Positions 42,202 to 51,924 of a stretch of 64,000 bases of DNA are shown here, one piece after another (within the stretch, counting starts at the first letter, position 1; each line of letters begins with the position of its first letter). A program made the translations under genes and the position numbers. The DNA is from Eukaryota sp. TZLM1-RC (Eukaryota; Metamonada: BaSk clade). The stretch spans positions 3,286,001 to 3,350,000 of the forward strand of contig JAUPSS010000002.1 of assembly GCA_040285825.1 (NCBI GenBank), given 5' to 3'. The notes under the pieces were generated by a model. It did no database searches, was not told where the DNA came from, and saw nothing but the letters and a program-made list of their open reading frames with translations.

Positions 42202-45200
42202 CTATTGCTGGGTAAAATCTTCTTCACTGCTGGGAATAGATTCTACATGACCGATTTGGTGAGTTTTAATTCTGTTATCAAATTCGGTTTCAGCATTTAG
42301 TAAAGTGCGGCGCTCTTCGTCTAGTACAATTACTAAACGGTCAGATGTCAATAACCCAAGTTGTTGTAACATGTCTACCCCAATTAAAAATCTGTTTGAA
42401 CCCGGGATTATGGGGAGAGTATGATTTATAGAAACTTGGTTCGCGATGCTACCAACATTGAACGTCAGAATGCCTTGTGCACTTCCAAGCGAATTGGTCG
42501 ATACGTTACTAGCAGGGATGAATTGTGTGATGTCGTTTTCATTGATGGACATTGAACACAGATTTGCTAGGTCTAGGGAAATGACAGAACAATATGCAGC
42601 TGTATCTATCATGCCTTTTATGACTGTACTGTTAATTCTTACCTGAAGTTCTAAAAACTGAGGCTGCTGGGATCTGTTGTGGTTTATACAAGGAGCAGTG
42701 TTACCTGTTCGGTTGCATAAATCTCTTTCTGTATTATTTATTACATTAATCTGATTATTTATGTTGCTATTTCCATTGTTCAAGAAAGAGAGTGGATTTA
42801 AGAGGGCTGTTTGAGCTGAATTGTCCGATTGAGTAGAACAAATCTGATTCAATTCGGGAGCTGTAACATGCGATGATTTGTTTTTGTTATTAAACTTGTT
42901 ATTAAGGGCGTTATATCCACGATATGTATTACCTCTATTACCACGGCCACCTCGGCCCCTAGTTCCTCTATACAAATTACCACGGCCTCTACTTCGGCCT
43001 CTAAAATTGCCTCTACTGCCTCTGCTAAAGTTTCCACGGCCTCTACCATAGCCGGCGCCTATTCTTTGATTCATAGGGACCAATGAGCGACTACAGGTTG
43101 GGTCCCTACATTCTGTTATAATATGACCGGGGATTTGACAAAAGGTACAAAATTTCTGTCCCCCTCTGGTGTGTTTACCTTTTTTCAATTGAGGGAATTG
43201 TTGGTCTTCAGGGTCGGTTCTCCTTTTCCTTTCTGACGAATGAAATTCTCCTGTTTCTAATTTAGGTTTGTTCGCCTCTTTTCTCAGTAGTTGGATGGTT
43301 TCCTTGTTCGGTGCGGCTTGCATCCAAGACAAAAGTTTCTCTCTGGCCACTTTGGTTAAATCGTTGAACGAGACTAGTTTGTCGTTCCAAAAAGATTGTT
43401 TACCGTAAATCTCGAATAAATTGCTCGTTAATGCCAAGTTGTCCAGACCTGTTAAGAAGGCGTTAGCTACGGTCGACATTGGGAGTGTAAATACCCCTCT
43501 TGAAAATTCGAGTTCTTCAATTCTGGCCGATGGGTCGGATATGTATGTGCACATCCTTAAGATGTCTCCAAAATTTTCCATATAAATCGTGTATTCTCTT
43601 TCTGCGTCGGCGGATGTACTTACCTTTTGCCAGTTGAATTTAGGTTTAAAAAGAGCTAATTTTGCGTCATGTAATGATGTGAACTGGCTTCTCCTACACA
43701 GTAGTAATAATATTTCGGCATCTGTAGGTTCCATGCTCACGAGTTGTTGTTGTTTCCAGAAAGATATAATTCTGGAATGGATGCAACCTGAGATTCCCTG
43801 GGGATTGACTGTTGATAAGACTGATCTAAAAAGATCATAAGAGTGAACAGGTACCCCTATCTTTTTTATGAAGCTTTGATCTATTCTGTATAATTTTGGT
43901 GTTTCCATATTATTCAATTTGGACTGTAAATCGTCTATTTGTTGCTGAATGTGAGTTGAGTCTTCACTCTGTACTGAGATCAACTGAGCTAAACTGTTTA
44001 TCATCTTCGTTATTTGTTCTTGTTGTTGAGGGGTGCTGGATTGTGGGATCTGTATTTGATCGACGTTTTGAGCTCCGTCTCTACCAGTTGTGTCCCAGAG
44101 GGCGAATTCCATGAGGAAATGTACTATTTTCATCTGAGTTTCAGGGAATTCGAGTCTAGGGGGCTCGTGTATGGTTGCATGTTCTATGGCCTTAGTTCTA
44201 TAATGATAACCAACATGGGACTGTAAGTTTTGATTTAATATGAGACGTGGATCGAGTGGGTTTTGACTGTGTTGTTGTTGAGATCCAGTTGCCTGTAGAT
44301 CTTGTAAACTAAGACCTTGTCCCGTTGTGTGTGTGGTGTCAACCGAGGATTGTGGAACTCCTTCCATCGGTTGTGATGAATCACCAGGTTGGATTGTGAG
44401 GACGTCTAACCCTATTGGTCCTGTGTTTGGTTGGGGTAAGGTGTCTACATGCAGCTCCTGAACTGATTTCGATTCATCTTGGAAATTTAGTTGAATTGAG
44501 GGCCGGAAAGGCCTGATGCTCTTGAAGGGTGTATTCTCTAAAACAATGATGGGGATGAAGGTGAAAACCTTGTTCTGTACCCATGAATCGCCTGTTTGGA
44601 GGTTCCTGTTATTAGGAGGAGACCTGTATGTGGAAATGACTGCTGTCGTCATGTTTATATCATCTCGTCTATAAGTGACCCCTAATTCTTCATATATGAG
44701 CCTGAAAGGTTGTGAGGCTGGTCTCATTTCAACGTAATTTGGTCTATGTGAGACTGGGTAGTATTCATGAACCTCTCTAACTACCGTATAGTCCTCTCCG
44801 GGACGGCTAAGCTCTTCGTAAATTTTGTCTATACCAACTCTGAACCAGTCAGGCAGGAGGCGGACGTTCTCAGGACTATCTAGTTTCCCAGAGAAGTCGG
44901 TACCAACTTCCATTACCTCTAACCACCGAATTCTGAATCCTTTGTTATCGAGGGTGGCGTTATTCCCCATTATATTTTTGTATTCTGTGTCGAGAGGCGA
45001 GAGTCTCATTCTTCGCTCTGCGGGCCGTGTGCTCAACTCATGGCTTTCTTTGTCTAAAAGCTCAATTGCCTCTTTCAACACTGAGGGTTGTATGGGGATT
45101 TCCTGAGCTCCCGAAGTCGTCTCATTGAGAGTTTGTACGACGACAGTGTTTTCACACTGCGGGTACATTGATTCGTCCAGGGACTCTATGAAGTCCGTTG

Positions 45201-45336
45201 GTTCCTTCTTTTCCATTTCTTCCTTACTCATAGTGAGTGCCAAGAGTAACTCTTGTATCTCTTGGGAGAGCTGGAGGTAGGTCGAAATTGACCTTTGGTG
45301 TTGTCGCGAGGGCGGTATTCGCCGACGAGTGGACAT
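42202..45336 (-). CDS. Gypsy-2 Gag-protease polyprotein
   Basis: 1044 codons. The N-terminal half is capsid-like and helical (IPQSSTPQQQEQITKM, NPQGISGCIHSRIISFW, DAEILLLLCRRSQF). A single CCHC knuckle CTFCQIPGHIITEC is followed by an RGRG-rich tail that binds nucleic acid. The protease has MIDTAAYCSVIS and FLIGVDMLQQLG; the expected D-T/S-G is D-T-A here and D-T-V in gypsy-1. The frame ends at TAG 42202, where gypsy-1 reads a Leu codon and continues into RT. Overlaps the upstream short frame by 113 bp in a different register. Confidence 0.9.
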   Translation of the reverse strand: MSTRRRIPPSRQHQRSISTYLQLSQEIQELLLALTMSKEEMEKKEPTDFIESLDESMYPQCENTVVVQTLNETTSGAQEIPIQPSVLKEAIELLDKESHELSTRPAERRMRLSPLDTEYKNIMGNNATLDNKGFRIRWLEVMEVGTDFSGKLDSPENVRLLPDWFRVGIDKIYEELSRPGEDYTVVREVHEYYPVSHRPNYVEMRPASQPFRLIYEELGVTYRRDDINMTTAVISTYRSPPNNRNLQTGDSWVQNKVFTFIPIIVLENTPFKSIRPFRPSIQLNFQDESKSVQELHVDTLPQPNTGPIGLDVLTIQPGDSSQPMEGVPQSSVDTTHTTGQGLSLQDLQATGSQQQHSQNPLDPRLILNQNLQSHVGYHYRTKAIEHATIHEPPRLEFPETQMKIVHFLMEFALWDTTGRDGAQNVDQIQIPQSSTPQQQEQITKMINSLAQLISVQSEDSTHIQQQIDDLQSKLNNMETPKLYRIDQSFIKKIGVPVHSYDLFRSVLSTVNPQGISGCIHSRIISFWKQQQLVSMEPTDAEILLLLCRRSQFTSLHDAKLALFKPKFNWQKVSTSADAEREYTIYMENFGDILRMCTYISDPSARIEELEFSRGVFTLPMSTVANAFLTGLDNLALTSNLFEIYGKQSFWNDKLVSFNDLTKVAREKLLSWMQAAPNKETIQLLRKEANKPKLETGEFHSSERKRRTDPEDQQFPQLKKGKHTRGGQKFCTFCQIPGHIITECRDPTCSRSLVPMNQRIGAGYGRGRGNFSRGSRGNFRGRSRGRGNLYRGTRGRGGRGNRGNTYRGYNALNNKFNNKNKSSHVTAPELNQICSTQSDNSAQTALLNPLSFLNNGNSNINNQINVINNTERDLCNRTGNTAPCINHNRSQQPQFLELQVRINSTVIKGMIDTAAYCSVISLDLANLCSMSINENDITQFIPASNVSTNSLGSAQGILTFNVGSIANQVSINHTLPIIPGSNRFLIGVDMLQQLGLLTSDRLVIVLDEERRTLLNAETEFDNRIKTHQIGHVESIPSSEEDFTQQ

Positions 45337-45718
45337 ATTGGGCGCCTTGTGCCGTAACTTTACCTCGCTGATTTAATTGGACGTTTTGCGCCGAAATTTG
45401 ATTCTTGGTGGGGCTTAAACCCGAACCTGAAGCAGTGGAGGTGTCTAGCCTCGAATTTGTTTGTTGGGGGGGAGTGGGGTGGATTACACCCGTACCCGTA
45501 ACCTGAGGAGGAGTGAGGCCTTTTTCGCCCGAACTCGAATCCTTTTCTGGAGTTGCCATTGAACTCGAAGAAGATGAGTTGTTGAGAGGAGGGTTAGAAG
45601 GGTCTCCTCTGACAGATGTCTGACATACCCCAGACATCTTTTGGGTGTCTACAGCGCTGTTGCTGTTTGCTGTTAATGGTGCCTGATACGCACAATAATT
45701 ATTGTTGCCGTTGGGCAT
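45224..45718 (-). CDS. Gypsy-2 first open frame, starts inside the LTR
   Basis: 164 codons from an ATG within the 5' LTR (MPNGNNNYCAYQAPLTAN). Low-complexity Ser/Thr/Asn/Gln/Pro-rich sequence with no Gag motif. It overlaps the Gag-protease frame by 113 bp. Moving from this frame to the next would need a +1 shift. It may be an N-terminal Gag extension made by frameshifting, a separate small protein, or an upstream reading frame that regulates translation. Confidence 0.55.
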   Translation of the reverse strand: MPNGNNNYCAYQAPLTANSNSAVDTQKMSGVCQTSVRGDPSNPPLNNSSSSSSMATPEKDSSSGEKGLTPPQVTGTGVIHPTPPQQTNSRLDTSTASGSGLSPTKNQISAQNVQLNQRGKVTAQGAQYVHSSANTALATTPKVNFDLPPALPRDTRVTLGTHYE

Positions 45719-45808
45719 TATGCTAGCTGGATGTAAAGAGAGTTAAGATAAAGTTAATTTTATTAAATGTCATTCTATATAAAGGTACTCACTAGTGAGA
45801 TACCTACA
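45703..45808 (-). repeat. 5' LTR of gypsy-2 (106 bp)
   Basis: Identical to 38951-39056. The ATG that opens the first gag frame (45718) lies inside this LTR, 16 bp from its internal edge. Confidence 0.96.
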
Positions 45809-45959
45809 TGAAAAGTGAATCACGGACCATTTGAAACATCTGCAAATCTGACATCAATAATGATCATTGACCCTTAAAGAGTTTTGAACCAACACATCTC
45901 TGCGACTATCAACAAAAAGCTCTTTTTAACTCATCAGTTAAATTCAAAAGCAAAGGTTT

Positions 45960-46480
45960 CTACAAAAGTTCTAATCTTGTATGACTTACACATACAATAA
46001 AGTTGAGCACAGACTGCATAGTGAACTTTCTATCTAACACTTACAAAAGGATTGAAATCAATAAAAGAGTTGGAGTGACAGTTTTACCCATTTACAACTT
46101 AACTTTAGGCCCATTATTGTTTTGTTTATTTATTCACAAAACTTTAAATATCAATAAGCAAAAATACCTTTCTATAAAAATAGTTGCTTATATGGATAAT
46201 ACATCCTTGATTGGTTCATTTAATTTACAAAAATTGGTTTCCCAAGAGATTGCTGATCCATATGAAAATAATGGGGCTTCATCTCAATGCGAGCAAATGC
46301 CTTCTGATTGGTTCTTCTGTTCAGAATCTTGTGATAAACGGTTCTGTTGTCTCTTTTACTCATTATAGTAGTGATGCTTTTAAGTTCCTTGGTGGTGGGT
46401 TAGGAAATATGCCTCAAATGCAGAATGAATTACAAGTTATTTTGGAAAAAATGAAAAATCGAACTTGATTCAATATCTTC
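45960..46480 (+). pseudogene. LINE RT core fragment
   Basis: Frames carry the RT motif B to D region: LGPLLFCLFIHKTLNI, then VAYMDNTSLIGSFNLQ (motif C, YMDN instead of YMDD), then, after a shift, LHLNASKCLLIGSSV and FKFLGGGLGN. Continuous reading is broken twice. It lies 150 bp right of the gypsy-2 LTR. Confidence 0.78.
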
Positions 46481-46620
46481 TTTAGATCTGAAAAACATAT
46501 TAAATTTTTTATGCTTCAAATTTGCTATACTGGGAGAATAACCCACGTTTTGAGATATTGTACTCCTTCCATAGCATTAGATTTTTGTTTTTTTTATTTA
46601 ATTTTAATTTTATTCAAAAC

Positions 46621-47415
46621 CTATAAATCAACATCTAACAAATCCATCTCTCCCAGAACAAAAACACTAGATGCAACTCTCTCATAGAGAGATCCAAGAG
46701 AAAGCAAAGCATCAGAAACCATCTTCAACATCCCCTTAAAAATAGAAAACACAATTCTATTTTGCCAAAACAATCTGTTGAAATTTCTGCCAGTTCTTCT
46801 CTTTACAATCATTTCAAAATCATCCAAAAAACGTAAAGCAATTGGTGCAAGTGAACCAAAAAGGGAAAATACAAATGGATACAAATTGTATTTTGCATGC
46901 TGTTGACTGGCCAATTTGGACAAAGGTTCATTGTATTTTTTGAATTTAAAATTTTCAGCATTTGAAAGGGGATTATGAATTTCAGAATTAACTAGCCTTT
47001 CATTTGAGGCATTACAAGGATCAACAGACATTACATCCAATAAAATGAAACTTCCATCTAATCCAGGTAATATAACATCACCTCTATTATTCTTATGAAA
47101 ATCATCTTCAGCATCAAACAGATTTGACAACAGAGGTTCCAAGAAGGATTCAATTCTATGAGATTTACACATACAATATAACTGGTCTCTTACAGCATCA
47201 TGAACCTTGCTTCTAAAAGTAATAAAATGTTTACAATTTAACAAATGAGTAGTTGTAATTTCTCGAGAACATTTACAAATTAAATTATGAGGTAAATTAT
47301 CAGGCCAGATAAAGGAAGGAAATCTCATATTCAGAGTCCAAGCAGAATCGGATAGGAGAGTACCATAAACTTGTGGAATTGTTGTTACTAAGGCAGAAGA
47401 AGTACTGTCACACAT
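46621..47415 (-). pseudogene. LINE RT C-terminal region, subfamily D (longest intact C-terminal domain)
   Basis: 264 uninterrupted codons, 5'-truncated. Zinc motif CKCSREITTTHLLNCKHF, FRSKVHDAVRDQLYCMC, then the conserved terminal domain: NNRGDVILPGLDGSF, LLDVMSVDPCN, NAENFKFKKYNEPLSKL, KYNLYPFVFSLFGSLAP, WQNRIVFSIFKGMLK and the end GEMDLLDVDL. It is the best representative here of the terminal domain shared by all LINE subfamilies. A sister copy lies in the opposite direction at 48070-48920. Confidence 0.88.
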
Positions 47416-47429
47416 ATCTTGTAAAAGAT

Positions 47430-48925
47430 TTGCAAAAGCGGGATTCTTTTTCTAAGCTCTAAGATTTTTGAAAGCTTGGTTTTTGATGTTAGACTTGGCT
47501 TGGCCAAGAAAAAGAATCCCGCTTTTGCATTAGATTTTTGTCGTTCCTTTAATTCATTGAGAACAGAATTTTTTGCTGATTTATTGGATGTAGAACCAAT
47601 GATTTCTAAAGCTCTTTTAGCTATTGGTGTAGAGTATGAACAAAACGCTGTGAGTAGGTTTAGTAATAGTGATGCTTGTTTGGAGGATATTGAATACTAG
47701 ATAGAATTTTATTTCTATAAAAATACAGCCAGGAATGTTGGAAAATCACTTATTTTCTTCAGCAAATTTGGATGGTATTTGATTTACTAAATCTTCTATT
47801 TTGTGTCAATCAGCATTTTTGGGTGGATGCAAGAATTTTATTTATGAAATTTCTCGTCGATTTCCTGAAGATTTTCAGTTGTTAGTTTTCAGTTGCAATC
47901 CATTTTTGAATGAGTTATCTTGTGAACTTGTTAGATTGCCACCACAAATTTGGAGCAAATGCTGTCCCCAATCACTTCAAAAAATTCCAAACAGATCTCT
48001 TTTTAATTTGTAGTTTTGCTGTAAAAAGCTTCAACAAAAATTGTCAAAGATCTTTGAAAGCCTGGATTTTGATGTTAGACTTGGCTTGAACAAGAAACAG
48101 AATCCCGCTTTTGCACATATTTTACCAGATATGTGTGATAGTATTTCTTCTACATTAGTAACAACAATTCAAGTTTATGGTACTCTCAGAACTGATTCTG
48201 CTTAGACTTTGAATAAGAGATTTCATTCCTTTATCTGGCCTGAAAATTTACCTCATAATTTAATTTGTAAATGTTCTCGAAAAAATACAACTACTCATTT
48301 GTTAAATTGTAAACATTTTATTAATTTTAGAAGCAAGGTTCACGATGCTGTAAAAGACCAATTATATTGTATATGTAAGTCTCATAGAATTGAATCCTTT
48401 TTGGAACCTCTGTTGTCAAATCTGTTTGACACTGAAGATGATTTTCATAAGAATAATAGAGGTGATGTTATATTATCTGGATTAGATGGAAGCTGAATTT
48501 TATTGGATGTAATGACTGTTGATCCTTGTAATTGCTCAAATGAAAGGCTTGTTAATTCTGAAATTCACAATCCTCTTTCAACTGCTGAAAATTTCAAAAT
48601 CAAAAAATACAATGAACTTTTGTCCAAATTGTCCAGTCAACAGCGTGCAAAATACAATTTGTATCCATTTGTATTTTCTCTTTTTGGTTCACTTGCTCCA
48701 ACGGCTATACGTTTTTTGGCAGATTTTGAAATGATTGTAAAAAGAACAACTAACAGAAATTTCAACAGATTGTTATGGCAAAATAGAATTGTGTTTTCTA
48801 TTTTTAAGGGGATGTTGAAGATGGTTTCTGATGCTTTGCTTTCTCTTGGATTTCACCATGAGAGAATTGCATCTAGTGTTTTTGTTTTGGGAGAGATGGA
48901 TTATTGAGATGTTGATTTATAGGCT
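47430..48925 (+). pseudogene. LINE RT C-terminal copies, subfamily D with a subfamily B tail
   Basis: 47456-47700 begins with VFDVRLGLAKKKNPAF and jumps to AIGVEYEQNAVSRFSNSDACLEDIEY, the subfamily B ending. 47790-48020 holds an upstream RT segment (CKNFIYEISRRFPEDF). 48030-48925 is a near copy of 46621-47415, inverted, with stops at 48206, 48497 and 48905. The whole is a rearranged cluster, not one element. Confidence 0.83.
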
Positions 48926-49048
48926 TTCATAAAATACAAAAAAAAACAAAAAAAATTGCAACTTAATTCAACTTAGTCGAAAATGCAAAGATAATAAAAG
49001 GCAAGAATCATATAGAAACAAGTCATTCAATTCAGGTAATTGAGGAAC

Positions 49049-49884
49049 TTAAGAAAAAGCAGAACTACTTCGAACATTCAACAAAACAGCTGCAAAAGCC
49101 GGATTCTTTTGTTTGACCATGTCAAGACGGAATCTTTTGTTAACTTCAAAAAGGAAATTTTTGCATCCACCAGTACATGCAGTTTTACACAAAAATTTTG
49201 ATTTGTGAAAATCTAGGCCGCCTAATTCTGTGCTACAAAAAATACGACTACGTAAAAAAGAAAAATCAATGTCAAGCAAATTAATTAAAAATTTTGTTCT
49301 TGATTCGTTACAAATGCTGCAAAATTCAAGAGATATTGGTGATGTAGTTGATTGCAAGATATGAATAAATTTCTCGGAATAAAAAATTTTGAGATGTTTT
49401 CCAAGATCTAAATCTGAAAGCACAAAAGTTTTATTTGAAAATTGACTAAAACTGTTGAAAGTTGATTTCAAATTTCATCAAAATTGTCTAAATAACAATC
49501 TAAAAAGACGAAATCCTGATTCAAAATAGTTGAGGAAAGGAACAATTTGATCATCAATATCAAATTCAGAACGCTCTTTACCAATCAACAAACTCATGAC
49601 AATGTTTAAAGAAATACCAATTTGATAATAGCGCCGTTGAAGAAATTTAGCAATTTTTTTCAATGAATCAATATGTGGAGTTTTAATTGTGTATTTCATA
49701 TTTGTTGTTGAATAAAAATAAATATCTTAAAAAAAATCGGACCAATTATTGAAATGTCATTTTCATAAGCTGTACTTTGAATATGTGAAAATTTTTGTTT
49801 TAATTCACTCATAAGAGGATGAATAACAAGGCAGAAGAAAGGACCTAATGGATCATCTTGTTTAACACCAGATGATGATATCAT
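49049..49884 (-). pseudogene. LINE RT core and thumb fragment
   Basis: Motif B SGVKQDDPLGPFFCLVIHP (Gly-to-Asp in QGD), motif C region AYENDISIIG (DD lost), then frames TPHIDSLKKIAKFLQ, GISLNIVMSLLIGKE, and the thumb with STELGGLDFHKSKF and CTGGCKNFLFEVNKRF. It includes a deletion to the C-terminal VKQKNPAFAAVLLNV. Inactive. Confidence 0.8.
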
Positions 49885-49929
49885 ATTAAAATCTTCATAT
49901 ACAAGTGTTGATTGCGAGCTTCAAAAATT

Positions 49930-50520
49930 GTTACAAAAAGACGCAGCTTCCGGGAAATGAGTTTAGGTCAAGGGCAAAATTGATGACCTCTTCAATGCAT
50001 TGAAGGCGTTTTGAATATCTAAATAAAAATAAATTTGAATTACTTGAAATAAAGGAAACATCAGTCAACAGTGCAGCAAAAGATGCTTCATTAAATCCTT
50101 GGAAAATTCTGGGGCGATTGTAGCTACCACGCTGGAGCAATTAAAAGATATAGCAAAGTAAAGTAAATCATTTACCGATAAAAGCACACGAAGTAAGAAT
50201 TGAGGCTTTTGTCCAACCTGAACCGCCATAGTGTGGACGAAGATAAGTATGATCATGTTTGTAATGCTATTCTCACGTACACTAAACCCAACACACAATA
50301 GTTTGCATGTAGCAATGTTTTGCTTCCAAATCAAGCATGGATTGTTATGGATTGTATACCCCACATACAGATATCTCCAAAATGACTCAAGAAAGAAGTT
50401 TTGTTTCGAAGGTTTCTCAGTTTTTGCAAAGTTGCTCAATATTACAAATAAAATGTTCACAAGATTTCTCAATCAGAGATCTCTTTGAATTGGAGAGAAT
50501 TCACTCTAAGGTGGTTCTTT
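49930..50520. pseudogene. Short LINE RT fragments on both strands
   Basis: Minus 50240-49930: GSGWTKASILTSCAFIG, as in the copy at 60946, then RIFQGFNEASFAALLTDVSF. Plus 50330-50520: YTPHTDISKMTQERSF and KVSQFLQ, like the motif D region at 49620. Small rearranged pieces. Confidence 0.6.
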
Positions 50521-51182
50521 CAGGTGATTCCGGTTGGTGATTTGAAAGAAAACGATAATTGTTCTCATTCAATTTATACCACATTCGTAGATATCTTTAA
50601 TTCGTAAACATAATCAAATACAAAATAGTTTTCTATTAATGATATTGATACATGAGAAATACCAATACAATGTTTTTTGTGTTTTGCTTGATTTTGTATT
50701 TGTAATTGAACCTAACCTCAGTATAGAATTTGCACACCATAATTCTTTCTACAAGTGGATAACAAATCAACTACAATGGATTAAACAAATATTTAATTCA
50801 TCCTCTATTACGGCAAAAAACCTGTTGGTAAGAACCGGTGTGGCATGGCATTTCCACGATCATAATGGACATTAAGCTCATGATCGGTGGGCATATCCAC
50901 TACAGCTGAATAAATGATACATGAGCAATTAATAATACTTTACTATTGAAAGATTGATCAGCTTCATGGGCACCCACTTAAAATCGAGCAGGTAGAATAG
51001 TTTTGACCATCCAGTGAGGATCATAGTCCCATCAACATATATGGTAGCCGTCAATATACAACCCATTGCCGAGTTTCCAAGCTAGGACATAATGTTGGAT
51101 GGGTGTTGTATCGTTTGATTACGTTTCGACTTCCTTGTCTATGTTCACATTACTTTCTTAACTTCTGCACTACGCACTTTTC
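50521..51182. other. Intergenic, upstream of the RS/poly-Ser gene
   Basis: No supported gene. It includes the promoter region of the gene at 51183, without a recognisable motif. Confidence 0.5.
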
Positions 51183-51712
51183 ATGGGTTGTACCCGATGT
51201 TCTGTACCTCTGGACACATCACCTACTCAACGATCTCCTACACGTAAGGGTACTAGAAAAACATCTTCCAGGAGATCGTCATCACAGCGTCGTTCAGTGA
51301 AAGCAACCTCTAATCAGAGATCACACCCCAGTCACCACAATCCAACGTCCTCATTAAGAAGAAGGTCATCTTCTAGAGTCAATCGTAGGGATAACAATGG
51401 TGTGTTATATTTATCACATTAACCTTAGACATACCATCCACTGGAGGAACTTCTCCTGCTGAGGTTGCCAGTGAGAAGTCTAATGAATGTTCCGACCATG
51501 ATGAATCTTTATGCTCTCAATCTGATTCTCAATCTGATCTGTATGATGCTTCCTCTTGTAGCGACTCCAATTCTAAGTGCAATTCTGAGCCCAGTGAGAG
51601 CAATTCTGACTCAAGTTGTTCGTCTCCTTCAAGTTCTCCTAGTTCTTCTAGTTGTTCTAGTTCTCCTAGTTGTTCTAGTTGTTCTAGTTCATGTAGTTCT
51701 GATTCTGATTAG
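51183..51712 (+). CDS. Unrecognised small protein: Arg/Ser-rich N-terminus, acidic poly-Ser/Cys C-terminus
   Basis: Exons 51183-51399 and 51429-51712 join across a 29-nt intron into 166 aa. I do not recognise a family. Residues 1-72 are basic (MGCTRCSVPLDT, then RKGTRKTSSRRSSSQRRS and SSLRRRSSSRVNRR). Residues 73-166 are acidic and Ser-rich (SNECSDHDESLC, then SPSSSPSSSSCSS and a final SDSD). The charge split and SR-like dipeptides suggest a phosphoprotein, perhaps RNA- or chromatin-associated. MGC at the start could alternatively be an acylation signal. The intron keeps the frame exactly and moves from one low-complexity type to the other. Without it the frame stops at 51422. Confidence 0.65.
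51400..51428 (+). other. 29-nt intron of the RS/poly-Ser gene
   Basis: Starts GTGTGTTATA, ends TTAACCTTAG. It splits a GAC codon (G + AC) and opens a further 94 codons in frame. Confidence 0.75.
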
Positions 51713-51924
51713 TTGTTTGCAACAATGTTTATTTTTTTCCTTTGCTCATGTCTTTTTATTCATAGTCTTCATTATAACCATAACTTTAACTCCCAGCTTT
51801 CTCAGAATTCCAAAATTACAACACCTCTATTACATATAAAACCTAAAAAATTATTATTTATTGAACTACAATACACATTAAAATTTAATCAAAACTAATG
51901 GGACTAAATTCAATGAACCAGGAT

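Larger units (their letters stand above)
38951..45808 (-). mobile_element. Ty3/gypsy retrotransposon 2, complete with identical LTRs
   Basis: A 6858-bp element in minus orientation. It is flanked by 106-bp LTRs that are identical base for base and by a candidate 4-bp target duplication TGAA (38947-38950 and 45809-45812). Internal order is gag with CCHC knuckle, retropepsin-like protease, RT, RNase H, integrase, chromodomain-like tail, polypurine tract. Identical LTRs indicate a very recent insertion. Yet the long gag-pol frame carries two nonsense codons (TAG at 42202-42204, TAA at 41950-41952). Confidence 0.96.

Noticed and set aside
42849-43049. Glu/Ala-rich 66-codon frame within gypsy-2
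   Set aside because: Off-frame reading of the RGRG-coding region of Gag.
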